Shown one piece after another: positions 17,303 to 28,400 of a stretch of DNA of 64,000 nucleotides (position 1 is its first letter; every line of letters starts with the position of its first letter). The translations under genes and the position numbers were made by a program. The notes beneath the pieces are model-generated. The model worked only from the letters and a program-made list of their open reading frames with translations, did not search any database and was not told where the DNA came from. Source of the DNA: an uncultured Lachnospiraceae bacterium (GTDB lineage: Bacteria; Bacillota; Clostridia; Lachnospirales; Lachnospiraceae); NCBI GenBank assembly GCA_947629385.1, contig CANRDO010000011.1, forward strand, positions 1 to 64,000. Direction: 5' to 3'.

Positions 17303-18166
17303 TCATTCCAGCCAGCTTTCCCCATCCGAATAATCAATCACGATCCCCGGCTGCACATTATACGCAAAGATGTTGAAATAGATCTCGCGGCTCCCGATCG
17401 ACTCAGCCTCCATGTGGACACCACGGGCGACAAGGTCGCTGCCGCGAAAAATTGGCGTCACGCGGTAGAGCACCCTGCCGCCTGTATCCCAGATGTACTG
17501 AAGGATCTTCTCCTCCCAGGGCAGCATGCCCTCTATGTTCATGTACTGCGTACCCGTGATCAGATTTTTCTCGTTCGCATTCTCCCCGGTCATCGCGTAG
17601 GCGATCAGATGGCAGCGATTATACAGATATCCGTTTTCTATGCAGTCATATTCGACCGTATGCCAACCGCTCGGATGTACCATATCGATCTCGCCACGCT
17701 CCTCCTGCGGCATGAGCTCCGGCCCGAGCATGGCCTGCGCCGTTCCGCAGCGTCCAAGGGAATCCAGCTCATTGTAGTATTCATAGACGTCGGAAGCGCG
17801 CTCCTCGTCCGTAAAGTCCGGCGCATTACCGTCGACGACCACATACGGCTCGCCGGAATACTCTGGAATCTCATCAAGGGGAAACGACGGCGTCTGCTCA
17901 CCTGCGAGCTCACGGATCTCATTCTCGGCCCGCCAGACCAAATCCCGCACCTTCGCCGGAACCGTTTTTGCAGTCTCCCCGACTTGCTCGAGCAACTTAA
18001 GCGTCCGGTCTAAATTCCGGTTCTGATAATAGTCGACACCGCCATACACAAAAAGCAGAAGGCCCAAAACCACAGCGACCCTGAAAAGAGCCGCTGTGAG
18101 TCCATGCCTTCTGTTCATTCTTGTTTTGCGTTTTTCGTATGCCCTATCCTGCCTGTATCTACGCAC
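17303..18166 (-). CDS. Membrane-anchored DNA/RNA non-specific endonuclease
   Basis: A 287-residue protein with one N-terminal membrane helix (about 25-45) and an extracellular Endonuclease_NS-type domain like streptococcal DNA-entry nucleases. The catalytic region reads YLYNRCHLIAY, where the usual form is DRGH, so the His is kept but Asp and Gly are changed. The metal-site region ENANEKNLITGTQYMN follows. Family roles are DNA degradation or DNA uptake at the surface. I choose GTG 18166 because GGAAGGA lies six bases before it; TTG 18181 and ATG 18118 lack a good site. It lies upstream of the reverse transcriptase on the same strand, but the promoter between them suggests separate units. Confidence 0.85.
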   Translation of the reverse strand: MRRYRQDRAYEKRKTRMNRRHGLTAALFRVAVVLGLLLFVYGGVDYYQNRNLDRTLKLLEQVGETAKTVPAKVRDLVWRAENEIRELAGEQTPSFPLDEIPEYSGEPYVVVDGNAPDFTDEERASDVYEYYNELDSLGRCGTAQAMLGPELMPQEERGEIDMVHPSGWHTVEYDCIENGYLYNRCHLIAYAMTGENANEKNLITGTQYMNIEGMLPWEEKILQYIWDTGGRVLYRVTPIFRGSDLVARGVHMEAESIGSREIYFNIFAYNVQPGIVIDYSDGESWLE

Positions 18167-18244
18167 ATTCCGTCCTTCCAAGCAAATCTCTAATTTCGCA
18201 GGTCAGATTTCTACATACAGCATCCTGCCAATCCTGCTGCACAA

Positions 18245-19366
18245 TCAGATTTTCTTCAGCTCGTACTGCCTCGTCCCAAGCCCGATCTTCTCCGCCTGCT
18301 CTAGCGTTGCCTTCCACTCGATGTTCGGGTTGGAATCCTTGAAATGGTCGTGATGGCATTCCCAGCCCTCGGTCGCCAGATTGTCGCCGAGCTGACTGTT
18401 CGGCAGCGGCTGCGCGTTCAGACATGCGTCCACGCAGGCCTGGTCGAGCGCCACCGGATCGAAGCTTGCGAACATTCCGATATCCGGGAGGATCGGCGCG
18501 TCGTTCTCCTCGTGACAGTCGCAGTTCGGACTGATATCCTGCACCAGGGAAATATGGAAGCAGGGGCGTCCGTGACAGACCGCCTGCGCGTACTCCGCCA
18601 TCTTTCGGTCGAGCATCTCGTAAGCGCAGTCGTTCGGATTGCCGATCGCGTCGAAAGTGCATGCCCCGATGCAGCGCCCGCAGCCCTTACATTTATCATA
18701 ATCGATCACAGCCTTTTTCTCCGGATAGGAGATCGCGTCGCTTCCGCACTCTTTCGCGCAGCGGCGGCAGCCGCGGCAAAGCTCCTCATCAATCGCCGGC
18801 TTTCCGTCCTTGTGCTGCTCCATCTTCCCGGCGCGGCTCCCGCAGCCCATGCCGATGTTCTTGATCGCGCCGCCGAAGCCGGTCGCCTCGTGCCCCTTGA
18901 AATGGGTCAGGCTGATGAACACGTCCGCGTCCATGACCGCACGGCCGATCTTCGCCGTCTGGATGTATTCGCCGTTCACCACGGGCACTTCCACGTCGTC
19001 GGTGCCGCGCAGACCGTCCGCGATGATGATCTGGCAGCCCGTCGTCACTGTGTTGAAGCCGTTCAGGTTCGCGCAGTCCAGATGCTCCAGCGCATTCTTG
19101 CGGCTACCCGGATACAGCGTGTTGCAGTCTGTCAGAAACGGCATTCCGCCCTGCTCCTTGCACAGATCCGCCACCACCTTCGCGTAATTCGGGCGCAGGA
19201 ACGCCAGATTTCCGAGCTCGCCGAAGTGCATCTTGATCGCGACGAATTTACCTTCCATATTGATGTCCTTAATCCCCGCCGCAATGCAGAGCTTCTTCAG
19301 CTTTTCGAGCTGTCCGCTTCCCAGAGAACAGCGAAAATCCGTGAAATAAACCGTAGACTTGTCCAT
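18245..19366 (-). CDS. DUF362 protein with 2[4Fe-4S] ferredoxin domain
   Basis: A 373-residue protein common in anaerobes. The DUF362 part begins STVYFTDFRC and includes HFGELGN and SLTHFKGHEATGFGGAIKN. A bacterial ferredoxin insert has two CxxCxxCxxxC clusters, in CRGCRRCAKEC and CKGCGRCIGAC, expected to bind two [4Fe-4S] centres. The electron partner is unknown. ATG 19366 follows GGGAGGT. A promoter and a set of AATTAACG repeats lie directly upstream, suggesting specific transcription control. Confidence 0.9.
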   Translation of the reverse strand: MDKSTVYFTDFRCSLGSGQLEKLKKLCIAAGIKDINMEGKFVAIKMHFGELGNLAFLRPNYAKVVADLCKEQGGMPFLTDCNTLYPGSRKNALEHLDCANLNGFNTVTTGCQIIIADGLRGTDDVEVPVVNGEYIQTAKIGRAVMDADVFISLTHFKGHEATGFGGAIKNIGMGCGSRAGKMEQHKDGKPAIDEELCRGCRRCAKECGSDAISYPEKKAVIDYDKCKGCGRCIGACTFDAIGNPNDCAYEMLDRKMAEYAQAVCHGRPCFHISLVQDISPNCDCHEENDAPILPDIGMFASFDPVALDQACVDACLNAQPLPNSQLGDNLATEGWECHHDHFKDSNPNIEWKATLEQAEKIGLGTRQYELKKI

Positions 19367-19401
19367 CTTCTTACCTCCCGCCGATTAATTTATATAAATC
19401 A

Positions 19402-19429
19402 ATCATACCTGAAATATCCGCAAAGTCAA
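19402..19429 (-). promoter_or_regulatory. Probable sigma-A promoter for the DUF362 gene
   Basis: On the minus strand: TTGACT (19429-19424), a 16-base spacer and TATGAT (19407-19402). The -35 box overlaps the inner edge of an AATTAACG repeat arm. Confidence 0.65.
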
Positions 19430-19520
19430 GAATTAACGATAATATTAATAGAATCAACTGTGAATTAACTGCATTATCGCCGAATTAACGATTTCGTTAA
19501 TTCAAATCGTTAATTCTTGA
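19426..19520. repeat. Nested AATTAACG inverted repeats, operator-like
   Basis: TCAAGAATTAACGAT (19426-19440) is perfectly inverted at 19506-19520. Between them, GAATTAACGA and its inverse (19482-19503) form a tight palindrome with a two-base centre. AATTAACG thus occurs twice in each orientation, plus a variant near 19463. The arrangement, touching the -35 box of the DUF362 gene, looks like a multi-site operator. It could also end valS transcripts, since it follows that stop codon directly. Confidence 0.5.
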
Positions 19521-19521
19521 T

Positions 19522-22170
19522 TCAGTGTCCCAGCTGCGCCAGCCTCTGCTTCACCTGCTCCATCATCTGCGTGTACTTCTCGAGCTTCGCCTTCTCCTCG
19601 TCGATCTTCGCCTGCGGCGCCTTGCTGATGAAGCGCTCGTTGTTCAGCATGCCATTGACGCGGGCAAGCTCCTTCGTGAGACGTTCCTCCTCCTTCTGCA
19701 GGCGCTCCAGCTCCTTGTCGAGATCAACAAGCTCTGCGAGCGGCAGATAGATCACCGCCTCCGGGATCACCGCGGAGACCGCGTCGTCGCCGATGCCGGT
19801 CTTGTCCGCCTGCACATGCACCTCGCTCGCGTAGCCGAGCGTCGCGAAGAAGACCCTGCCGTTCTCAAAGATGCTCCGAAGCTCCGGATTTTCGGACACC
19901 ACGAACACCTGCGCCTTTTTGCTCGGCGGCACGTTCATGCCCGTGCGGACGTTGCGGATGCCGCGCACGGCCTCCTTGATCGTCTCAACCGCCTTCTCGT
20001 CCGCGGCGAATGCCCACTCTTCCTTGTATTCCGGCCACGCGGAGATCATGATCGACTCCTCCTGCGGCAGCAGCGTGCAGTAGATCTCCTCGGTCACGAA
20101 CGGCATGTACGGGTGCAGCAGCTTCAGCGCGTTCGCGAGCACCGTGCGCAGCGTCCACAGCGCGGCCGCCTTCGTCGTGTCCTCGTCGCTGTAGAGGCGC
20201 GGCTTCACCATCTCGATATACCAGTCGCAGAACTCCTCCCAGATGAAATCGTACACCTTCTGAACCGCGATCCCCAACTCGTATTTCTCCATGTTCTCGG
20301 TCACGACCTTCGCCAGCGTGTTGACCTTCGAGAGGATCCACTTGTCGGCCCCGGTCAGGCTGTTCAGATCGATCGTCTCCGGCACCTCGGCCTTTTCCAG
20401 ATTCATCATAATGAAGCGCGACGCGTTCCAGACCTTGTTCGCGAAGTTGCGGGACGATTCCACGCGCTCCATGTAGAAACGCATGTCGTTGCCCGGCGCG
20501 TTGCCCGTGATCAGCGTCAGGCGCAGCGCGTCCGCGCCATACTGCTCGATGATCTCCAGCGGGTCGATGCCGTTGCCGAGCGATTTGCTCATCTTACGCC
20601 CCTGCGAGTCACGCACGAGGCCGTGGATCAGCACATGGTGGAACGGCACCTCGCCGGTCTGCTCCAGCGCGGAGAACACCATGCGGATGACCCAGAAGAA
20701 AATGATATCGTAGCCCGTCACAAGCACGTCGGTCGGGTAGAAATACTCGAGCTCCGGCGTCTTCTCCGGCCAGCCGAGCGTCGAGAACGGCCAGAGCGCC
20801 GAGGAGAACCAGGTGTCCAGCGTATCCTCGTCCTGCGTCAGATGCGTGCAGCCGCACTTCGGGCAGACCTTCGGCATCTCCTTCGCCACGACCACCTCGC
20901 CGCACTCGTCGCAGTAGTACGCCGGGATCCGGTGTCCCCACCAGAGCTGTCTGGAGATGCACCAGTCGCGGATGTTCTCGAGCCAGTGCAGATAGATCTT
21001 GTCAAAACGATCCGGCACGAACTGCAGCGAACCGTTCTTCAACGCCTCGATCGCAGGCTTCGCCAGCTCGTCCATCTTCACGAACCACTGCGGCTTGATC
21101 ATCGGCTCCACCGTCGTCTTGCAGCGGTCATGCGTGCCGACGCTGTGGCTGTGCGGAACCACCTTCACGAGCAGTCCGAGTTCCTCGAGGTCTTTCACGA
21201 TCGCCTTGCGCGCCTCGTAACGGTCCATGCCCGCGTACTTGCCGCCGAGCTCGTTGATCGTCGCGTCGTCGTTCAGAATGTTGATCTCCGCCAGATTGTG
21301 GCGCTTGCCGACTTCGAAATCGTTCGGGTCGTGCGCCGGCGTGATCTTCACGCAGCCGGTCCCGAACTCACGATCCACATACTCGTCCGCGATCACCGGG
21401 ATCGTGCGCCCCGTGAGCGGCAGCTCGAGCATCTTGCCGACCAGGTGCTGATAGCGCTCGTCCTCCGGGTTCACGGCCACCGCCGTATCGCCCAGCAAGG
21501 TCTCCGGACGCGTCGTCGCGATCTCGACGAACTGTCCCTCCTCGCCGACCACCGGGTAATTGATATGCCAGAAAAACCCGTCCTGATCCTCGTGCTCCAC
21601 CTCGGCGTCGGAGATCGACGTCTGGCAGACTGGGCACCAGTTGATGATGCGCGAGCCCTTGTAGATATAGCCTTTCTCATACAGACGGATGAAGACCTCC
21701 TCGACGGCCTTCGAACAGCCCTCGTCCATCGTGAAGCGCTCTCTGTCCCAGTCCGCGGACGCGCCGAGTTTTTTGAGCTGGTTGATGATCTTTCCGCCGT
21801 ATTCCTCCTTCCACGCCCAGGCGTGCTTCAGGAATTCCTCACGGCCGATCTCGTCCTTCTCGATGCCCTGCTCCTTCAGCTTCTCGATGACCTTGACTTC
21901 GGTCGCGATCGCGGCATGGTCCGTGCCCGGCTGCCAGAGCGTCTCATAGCCCTGCATACGCTTGAAACGGATCAGGATGTCCTGCATCGTCTCGTCGAGC
22001 GCGTGCCCCATGTGGAGCTGCCCTGTCACGTTTGGCGGCGGGATCACGATCGTAAACGGTTTTTTGTTCGGATTGGGCTCGGCGTGAAAATATTTCCGGT
22101 CGAGCCATTTCTGATACAGTCTGTCCTCGAGCCCCTTCGGGTCGTAGGTTTTGGCAAGCTCTTTGCTCAT
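19522..22170 (-). CDS. valS: Valyl-tRNA synthetase
   Basis: An 882-residue class I synthetase that charges tRNA-Val. It has [14 protein letters not shown] (HIGH box), a large editing domain, the KMSKS box in [11 protein letters not shown], an anticodon-binding helical domain, and the C-terminal coiled-coil arm ([15 protein letters not shown]) typical of bacterial ValRS. ATG 22170 follows GAGGAGG. A T-box leader with its own promoter lies upstream, so expression should rise when tRNA-Val is uncharged. A tRNA-Val gene is elsewhere in the window. Confidence 0.97.
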   Translation of the reverse strand: MSKELAKTYDPKGLEDRLYQKWLDRKYFHAEPNPNKKPFTIVIPPPNVTGQLHMGHALDETMQDILIRFKRMQGYETLWQPGTDHAAIATEVKVIEKLKEQGIEKDEIGREEFLKHAWAWKEEYGGKIINQLKKLGASADWDRERFTMDEGCSKAVEEVFIRLYEKGYIYKGSRIINWCPVCQTSISDAEVEHEDQDGFFWHINYPVVGEEGQFVEIATTRPETLLGDTAVAVNPEDERYQHLVGKMLELPLTGRTIPVIADEYVDREFGTGCVKITPAHDPNDFEVGKRHNLAEINILNDDATINELGGKYAGMDRYEARKAIVKDLEELGLLVKVVPHSHSVGTHDRCKTTVEPMIKPQWFVKMDELAKPAIEALKNGSLQFVPDRFDKIYLHWLENIRDWCISRQLWWGHRIPAYYCDECGEVVVAKEMPKVCPKCGCTHLTQDEDTLDTWFSSALWPFSTLGWPEKTPELEYFYPTDVLVTGYDIIFFWVIRMVFSALEQTGEVPFHHVLIHGLVRDSQGRKMSKSLGNGIDPLEIIEQYGADALRLTLITGNAPGNDMRFYMERVESSRNFANKVWNASRFIMMNLEKAEVPETIDLNSLTGADKWILSKVNTLAKVVTENMEKYELGIAVQKVYDFIWEEFCDWYIEMVKPRLYSDEDTTKAAALWTLRTVLANALKLLHPYMPFVTEEIYCTLLPQEESIMISAWPEYKEEWAFAADEKAVETIKEAVRGIRNVRTGMNVPPSKKAQVFVVSENPELRSIFENGRVFFATLGYASEVHVQADKTGIGDDAVSAVIPEAVIYLPLAELVDLDKELERLQKEEERLTKELARVNGMLNNERFISKAPQAKIDEEKAKLEKYTQMMEQVKQRLAQLGH

Positions 22171-22266
22171 GGTGTGCCTCCTCTGTGAATTCTTTGACTT
22201 CTCTGACTTCTCTGAGCCATGCCGACCTCGAAAAAAATTATATTTGCACGGCTCACTGCTTTCGCG

Positions 22267-22566
22267 AAAAAAAGCCCTCTGCATACAATGTATACAAAGG
22301 GCGAATGTCTCGCGGTACCACCTTTTCTTGCGGATTCCTGCAGCAGTCCATGGAGCCTTCCGCTCCATTCCTCCGCGCCCGATCCGCATCTCTTGCTTCT
22401 GTAACGGGAAGTCCCGGAATCGCCTACGCACCTGTACGGCTTCAGCCATTCGGTTCGAAAGCTACCTTCCGCACCCGCTCTCCCGGACCGCCTTTCAGCC
22501 GATGAGCCGTCCTCTCTTTTGGCGCGCAGCGCGTACTCCTCTTTCTCAACACCTTTTTCTGATGTT
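22267..22566 (-). promoter_or_regulatory. T-box riboswitch leader of valS
   Basis: The minus strand carries the T-box core GGTGGTACCGCG (around 22311-22324), which pairs with the uncharged tRNA end. It is followed by a terminator: GCCCTTTGTATA and GTATGCAGAGGGC form a stem, then a run of seven Ts (22273-22267). About 240 bases upstream of the core, including an AGTA motif, fit stem I. I did not resolve the specifier codon; valine is inferred from the gene. Confidence 0.9.
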
Positions 22567-22570
22567 TCCT

Positions 22571-22599
22571 ATCTTAACGAACGTCCGCGGGTTTGTCAA
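22571..22599 (-). promoter_or_regulatory. Sigma-A promoter of the valS T-box transcript
   Basis: On the minus strand: consensus TTGACA (22599-22594), a 17-base spacer and TAAGAT (22576-22571), placed just above the T-box leader. Confidence 0.8.
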
Positions 22600-22673
22600 G
22601 CCCGAAACTTCGCAAATGAGGCGTTGGAAGATTTTAACTGAATCTATGTCTATTTTTTTATCAGCGAAAGGGA

Positions 22674-22702
22674 TTGCCCTTTCTAATTTTATTATGTATA
22701 AT
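22674..22702 (+). promoter_or_regulatory. Probable sigma-A promoter of the LRR surface protein
   Basis: TTGCCC (22674-22679), a 17-base spacer and consensus TATAAT (22697-22702), 58 bases before the start codon. Confidence 0.65.
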
Positions 22703-22760
22703 TAACTAATATTATGGAAACATGCCACCCTGTAAAGCATTTCAAGGGGGAATTTTTATT

Positions 22761-25388
22761 ATGAAGAAAAGATGGACTGCAATGCTTCTGGCGCTGACGC
22801 TGTGCGTGGCGGAAACGCTCTCTGTCACGGCTGCAGATGAGGCAGAGACCTTCCTGCAGACGACTGAGGAGGCTCAGGCCGCGGAAGATATGCCAATAGA
22901 ATCGGAGGAAATTATCGAGGAATTGCTTCCGTCGGCAGAAACTGAAGCAGAGACAGAACCAGCCCGGGATGAGACCGAGACCGAAAGGCTCTCCAAAGAC
23001 GAACTGACCATCGACCTGTCAGGCGCAGCAGACGGCTCAGTGATCGACCTGCCGGAGGCAGCAGAAGGCACCGGCGACGGACTGACGGCAGATACTGCCG
23101 ACCCGTGGGGCGCAGCTCCGGCGGCGGATCCTGCGCAGACAGAAATCCCGATCGACGCGGATCATTTCCCGGATGAAAAATTCCGCGATTATCTGGCCAC
23201 GGCCAAACACACAGTTGAATATGAAATCGATGGCAAAGCCGCGTACAAAAAAGTCCGGATTGATACAGATGAAAACGGAAGCCTCAGCGCGGACGAGATC
23301 GCGGCAGTCACGGAAATTGATGTGAGCGGGAAAGGCATCAGCAGTCTCACAGGCATTGCATATTTTACCGCGCTTACCACGCTTCAGTGCGACAACAACG
23401 CGCTTACCACACTGGATGTAAGCAAAAACACGAAGCTGGAATGTCTGACCTGCTCGGGCAATCAACTCACCGCTCTTGACCTGAAAAGCAACGCTTCGCT
23501 GTTTTCCCTGGTGTGTACCGACAACCGGATCGAGACTTTGGATCTCAGCAAAAACAGCCGAATGCAGGATCTGCGCTGTGCCGGCAATAGAGTACAGGCT
23601 CTTGATCTCAGCCATAATTCCATACTGACCTGGCTGGATTGCAGCGAGAATCAGCTCAGTGCCCTGGACGTATCAAAGCACACAAGCCTGACCTATCTGT
23701 TTTGCAACAGTAATCAGCTGACCAGCCTCAATGTCAGCGGTGCTTCGAAGCTTCAGTGGCTGGACTGCAGCGAGAATCAGTTGGCAGAATTGGATATCAC
23801 GGGTGTCCTGAACGTGAGAACCGATCAGGATTCCGCGGTTAATTTGCTGAACTGCGCGGATAACAGGCTCACAAAGCTGAATGTCAGCAACAAAAACTAC
23901 TTTAAAGGCCTGGTCTGCAGCAACAACGCGATCACCGAGCTGGATCTCTCCACTGATCCGGATCTGCGACAGCTCGAGTGCGCGAACAACGCGCTGACGA
24001 GCCTCGATGTCACAAAGAACACAAAGCTTCAGACGCTGGACTGCAGCGGGAATCAGTTGACAAGTCTGGATCTGAGCAAGCTCTCTATCACTGAGACTAC
24101 AGTGCTGCCGAACTGTTCTGGGCAGAAGATCAGCATAAACCTGACGGAAACTGACAGCGGATATCAGGCGGATCTGAATCCGATCATTGGAAATTCATCT
24201 CTTCTGCGGCTCACGAAAGAGGAATTTCTGGCGGACAGCTGCACGGCAAAGAGCGTAAAGGGCAGCTTGTTCCTTCTGACACAGGAAGGGGAACTGGCAG
24301 ACGGCGTCCTCAGTTTCAGGAAAGGCGCGGTGCCGGAGACGATAGAGCTCGCCTGTGCCACCGGCTACAGGAAAAAGTCCGGCGAAGCAGACGTACTGCT
24401 CGAAATCCGTTTGCACTGCCATACGCACACGTACGTGGAATTAAGCAAAACAGAACCTGACTGCACAGAGGATGGCTTCTTACTCAAGCAGTGTCTTATA
24501 TGCAAAAAGCAGGAGAAAACCATCTTTTCTGCCGCCGGACACAAATACGGAGAATTTACGGTCACCCGCGCGGCGACTATCTTCGCGGAAGGCGCCAAAA
24601 GCCGTACCTGCTCTGTATGCGGCAATGTAGAAACCGAAACAATCCCGAAGCTGGACGGTACGGTGAAACTGACAGCGGGCAGCATACCGATTCAGGTAAA
24701 AGAAAAGGTTTCCGTACAATCGCTGGTAACAGGGCTGAAGAAAGGCGATTATGTGACCGCATGGTCCACAGACAATCCGAAGATCGCAACAGTTTCAGAG
24801 GATGGTACGATCACAGCAAAGAAAAATGGTACCGCAAACATTTCCGTCACCACCAAAAGCGGAGCAACCACAACGTTGGCCGTCAAAGTGCAGAAAAATA
24901 CAGTGACTACCAAGGCCATTACCGGACTGAAAAAGAATGTATCTTTAAATGTCGGAAAGACGCTCAAGCTGAAGCCGGTTCTCACGCCGATCAGCAGCCA
25001 GCAGAAAATTACCTACAAAAGCTCAAATACGAAAATTGCAAAAGTATCCTCGAAAGGCGTTGTCAGTGCTCTGAAGAAGGGAACGGCAAAAATCACGGTA
25101 AAATCCGGCAGCAAGAAATATGTTGTCAAAGTAAAGGTTTCCGCCCCGGCTGTCAAGAGCATCAAGAATATACCGGCAAAGAAAACGCTTCGAAAGGGAA
25201 AGACTTATCAGCTGAAGCCCAAGCTTACTCCGACCGGCTGCAGTACAAAGGTCACCTACAAGTCTTCCAACAAAAAGGTGGCTTCTGTGACTGCCGGCGG
25301 TAAGATAAAGGCAAAAAAGAAGGGTACTGCCAAGATCACAGTTACTGCCGGTAAGGTAAAAAAGGTTTGCAAAATCGTTGTCAGATAA
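22761..25388 (+). CDS. Secreted leucine-rich repeat protein with Cys pairs and Big2-like domains
   Basis: An 875-residue secreted protein. A signal peptide (about 1-25) is followed by an acidic Thr/Glu-rich region. An EF-hand-like DTDENGSLSADE precedes roughly a dozen short LRRs of the type LxxLDxSxNxxLxxLxCxxN (about 185-450). A domain with two CxxC pairs (CLICKK and CSVCGN) comes next, a pattern seen in Clostridia surface proteins. The C terminus is three lysine-rich Big2-like Ig domains, probably holding the protein to the wall by charge. No LPXTG or SLH motif is seen. The start is ATG 22761 with AAGGGGGAA upstream. The ligand is unknown; adhesion is an inference. Confidence 0.8.
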   Translation: MKKRWTAMLLALTLCVAETLSVTAADEAETFLQTTEEAQAAEDMPIESEEIIEELLPSAETEAETEPARDETETERLSKDELTIDLSGAADGSVIDLPEAAEGTGDGLTADTADPWGAAPAADPAQTEIPIDADHFPDEKFRDYLATAKHTVEYEIDGKAAYKKVRIDTDENGSLSADEIAAVTEIDVSGKGISSLTGIAYFTALTTLQCDNNALTTLDVSKNTKLECLTCSGNQLTALDLKSNASLFSLVCTDNRIETLDLSKNSRMQDLRCAGNRVQALDLSHNSILTWLDCSENQLSALDVSKHTSLTYLFCNSNQLTSLNVSGASKLQWLDCSENQLAELDITGVLNVRTDQDSAVNLLNCADNRLTKLNVSNKNYFKGLVCSNNAITELDLSTDPDLRQLECANNALTSLDVTKNTKLQTLDCSGNQLTSLDLSKLSITETTVLPNCSGQKISINLTETDSGYQADLNPIIGNSSLLRLTKEEFLADSCTAKSVKGSLFLLTQEGELADGVLSFRKGAVPETIELACATGYRKKSGEADVLLEIRLHCHTHTYVELSKTEPDCTEDGFLLKQCLICKKQEKTIFSAAGHKYGEFTVTRAATIFAEGAKSRTCSVCGNVETETIPKLDGTVKLTAGSIPIQVKEKVSVQSLVTGLKKGDYVTAWSTDNPKIATVSEDGTITAKKNGTANISVTTKSGATTTLAVKVQKNTVTTKAITGLKKNVSLNVGKTLKLKPVLTPISSQQKITYKSSNTKIAKVSSKGVVSALKKGTAKITVKSGSKKYVVKVKVSAPAVKSIKNIPAKKTLRKGKTYQLKPKLTPTGCSTKVTYKSSNKKVASVTAGGKIKAKKKGTAKITVTAGKVKKVCKIVVR

Positions 25389-25400
25389 TATATTGACATA

Positions 25401-25445
25401 AAAGAGTTCGTTCGAGTTTTTATCCCGGACGAACTCTTTCTTTTT
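25401..25445. terminator. Terminator between two convergent surface-protein genes
   Basis: AAAGAGTTCGT (25401-25411) pairs perfectly with ACGAACTCTTT (25429-25439), followed by a T-rich run on the plus strand. It serves the LRR gene and, with a weaker T stretch on the other strand, may also end the converging gene. Confidence 0.8.
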
Positions 25446-25486
25446 CCTGTAACAGTCCTATTTGTAACAGTCTTATTGCATTCGAG

Positions 25487-28400
25487 CTATGAAACCTTTC
25501 TCTTAAAGAGTTTCCTGTATGCCGCGCGTTTTTTCTTCGGAACGCGAATTACGGCTTTCGGATGAATCCCGTTGACAGCTCCGCTCTTCACCTTCTTCAG
25601 CGCCGTACCCTTGACGGTAATCAGCTTCAAGTTTTTACAGCCGTAGAATGCTTTTGCACCGATTATCTGCACCGACTTTCCGATCACTGTCTTCGTGAGC
25701 GCCGTACATCTCGCAAAAGCCTGTTTACCGATTGTTTTCACCGCAGCCGGTATCGTCAGCGTCTTCAGCTTTTTGCAGCCGTAAAATGCCTGATTTCCGA
25801 TTGAGACAACATATTTCCCAATCGTGATCTTCCTCAGATAAGGGTTATTCTTGAAAGCGTTTGCCGCAATCGACGTCACCTTGTAGGTATAACCTCCCGT
25901 TTTAACTGTTGACGCCATTTTGAGGGTCACAGTCTTTTTCTTCACCGGACGGTACAGCTCCGCCGTGCATTCTTGGGCGCTGCTAGCCGTAATCCGGTAA
26001 TACGCTCCACCTTGCTTGATCTTCGTGCCAACCTTCGGATATATGGGCGAAACCGCCTGTCCGGAAGAAGTATCCGAGTTCTGTCCTACATTTGTGTCGA
26101 CATTTCCCGAAGTCTGGCTATCAGCTGAGCCTGCGCCCGTTCCGCCGGTGCTGCCGCCGCCCGATGTCTCACCGCCGCTGCCCGGTCCTGTATCTGATCC
26201 GCTGCCAGTGCCGCTACCGCCTGTTGACCCGCCGCTGCTGCCCGTTCCTGTGTCTGATCCGCCGGTGCCGCTGCCGCCCGATGTTTCGCCACCGCTGCCT
26301 GCGCTTCCTCCTGCTTCAGCTCCGCTGTCGCCGCCGCTGCCTTCATTCTCCGGATCATAGAACTCAACAACTACTGTATATGGTTTCTTCGTGACCCCAT
26401 CAGGCGCAGTGAGTATATAAGTAATCGGGCTGCTAAAATCATGTCTTGTACCACTGTAGAACCTGCTGTCAATCCTTGTTCCTGCATTGTATCCGAAGTC
26501 GATGTCTGTCGAAAGATCTGACACGTCAACTCCCTTAGGGATCCGCAGAATGACTGTAGTTTCTGTAATCTCTCCATACACATCTTCCGGCAGTCCAACA
26601 TTGCCCTGCGCCGGGATGCGGAACATATAGATCCTCGCTTCATCCGATTTCTGAACCTGAATTGTGAGATCTGCCGATATGATCTGACCGGTCTCGGCGT
26701 CTGTGAGTCGATACTTCGAAACATACCTCCCGGGCACAGTTGCCAGTCCGCTATACTTAAAATAAGTATATCCGTTCTGTGGCAGAGCTTTTCGCTGAAC
26801 ACCCGGAGGAAGAATCTCTTCTATAATTTCAGCTGTTAAGCTCCCGCTTCCTCCTGTCACATAAAAATACACATCACTTTGCTGATTTAACAATATAGGC
26901 TGCGAAGATGTCTGAAGCCGCATCCGCGACAAAACCGTCACAGCACCGAGCGAGGCGGACACCGAACCATACTGATTCGGCATTACATCCGTCGCGTACA
27001 GCCAGATAGAACTGTTGTTGTCCCCGGTTGAAAGTGTCGCGTTTGTAGCGATAGCAACGCATAGGTCCGAGGTGCGCTTTGCCACACGAATTCCGTATTT
27101 ATCGAATTCATCTACACCGAACACAGGCGACAGATCTCTATTGTCGTATGTTATCTGCACTCGGACGCCAGACCAATCAATCCTCTGCCCATCGGCGTAT
27201 TTCGTCTTCTCCGGCTTGCTTACCACGGTTAGCGAAGCAGGCACCTTATCTTTAATTGTAATCGGAATCTCAATCCTCTGTCCGAAATACGTAATCACCA
27301 CGCTTTTGTCCGCTGCAGTCAGCGGGCTCTGCTCATACTCAAAACCACTGTATATCATGCGGCCTGCATTGCCGTCAATCGTCGCGATGAAATACAACCC
27401 TGCCGGATTGAAGCGCTCACCGACCGCATATTCCGTCTTCACCGTTTTCAGCACATTTTCAGGTAGCTCAAAGCTGCTGATATTTCCTGGCGTTTTTACG
27501 TTTACCTCAAATACTGCGGTCTTCCCAAGATACCTTACCTGTACTGTCTTCACTCCGGCGGTCGAGCTGTCGAACCCGCTGACCATGTCCTGTGAAATCT
27601 CAGCGCCGCTTTTTCCATTGATCGTCAGTCTGCCCCAGTAATATATCTGCTCACCCACATAGCACTCTGTCGGGGTATCGACCGTACCGAACTCCTGAAT
27701 ATCTGAGGATCCGAGCCTTTCCGGCCCGTCATCGCCCATTTTCCACTCGCTGTCGAAATCCCAGCCACTGTAGGATTCCTTCTCGCCGATCTGATCTTCT
27801 GTCAGGAGAATTCCGTCCTCGGAAAGAACGCTCTGCGGAGAACCGACTGCCGGGATATTTCCCTGTTTCGCATGACAGCTGACGATGCAGTTCCCCAGCC
27901 CTTTATTTACCACAGAAGAATCCGCCAGACCGCACAGCTGCCCGATCGCAGGCAAACCGCCTGTCACATCTATCACGCCCGTATGAATGCAGCTGTTCAT
28001 GACGCCGCCCATACCCATGCTGGTAAGTTTTCCGGCGATCCCGCCCACATATACATCGCAGCCGCCGTTCTCCTGAACGACATGAATCTCACCCCGGCTG
28101 CTGCAGCTCTTCACAATGCCGGTCTGTATCCCGGCAATTCCGCCGATCCAGCTCTGCATCGCCGGCAAGCGCAGCGTAAGCTTTACACGGTTCGTACATC
28201 CGCGGATCGTACCCGCCACCTCGTTTTCCCCGGCAAACACGCCAAACACGGGATACATGTAGCTGGTCTGTCCCTGCAGCATGCGCACATTGACCGTTCC
28301 CGTCGCCATGCAATCCTTGATCATGCCGGAATTCGCCAGCGTAAAGACGCCTTGTGTTCCGGTAAGGTCATCCGTAAACGCCGCCTCGACCGTCAGATTT

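Noticed and set aside
19525..22188. Plus-strand open frame of 887 codons
   Set aside because: Shadow of valS; the valS motifs are beyond doubt on the other strand.
26016..26394. Pro-rich frames antisense to the surface protease linker
   Set aside because: Shadows of the Gly/Ser/Thr repeat on the opposite strand.
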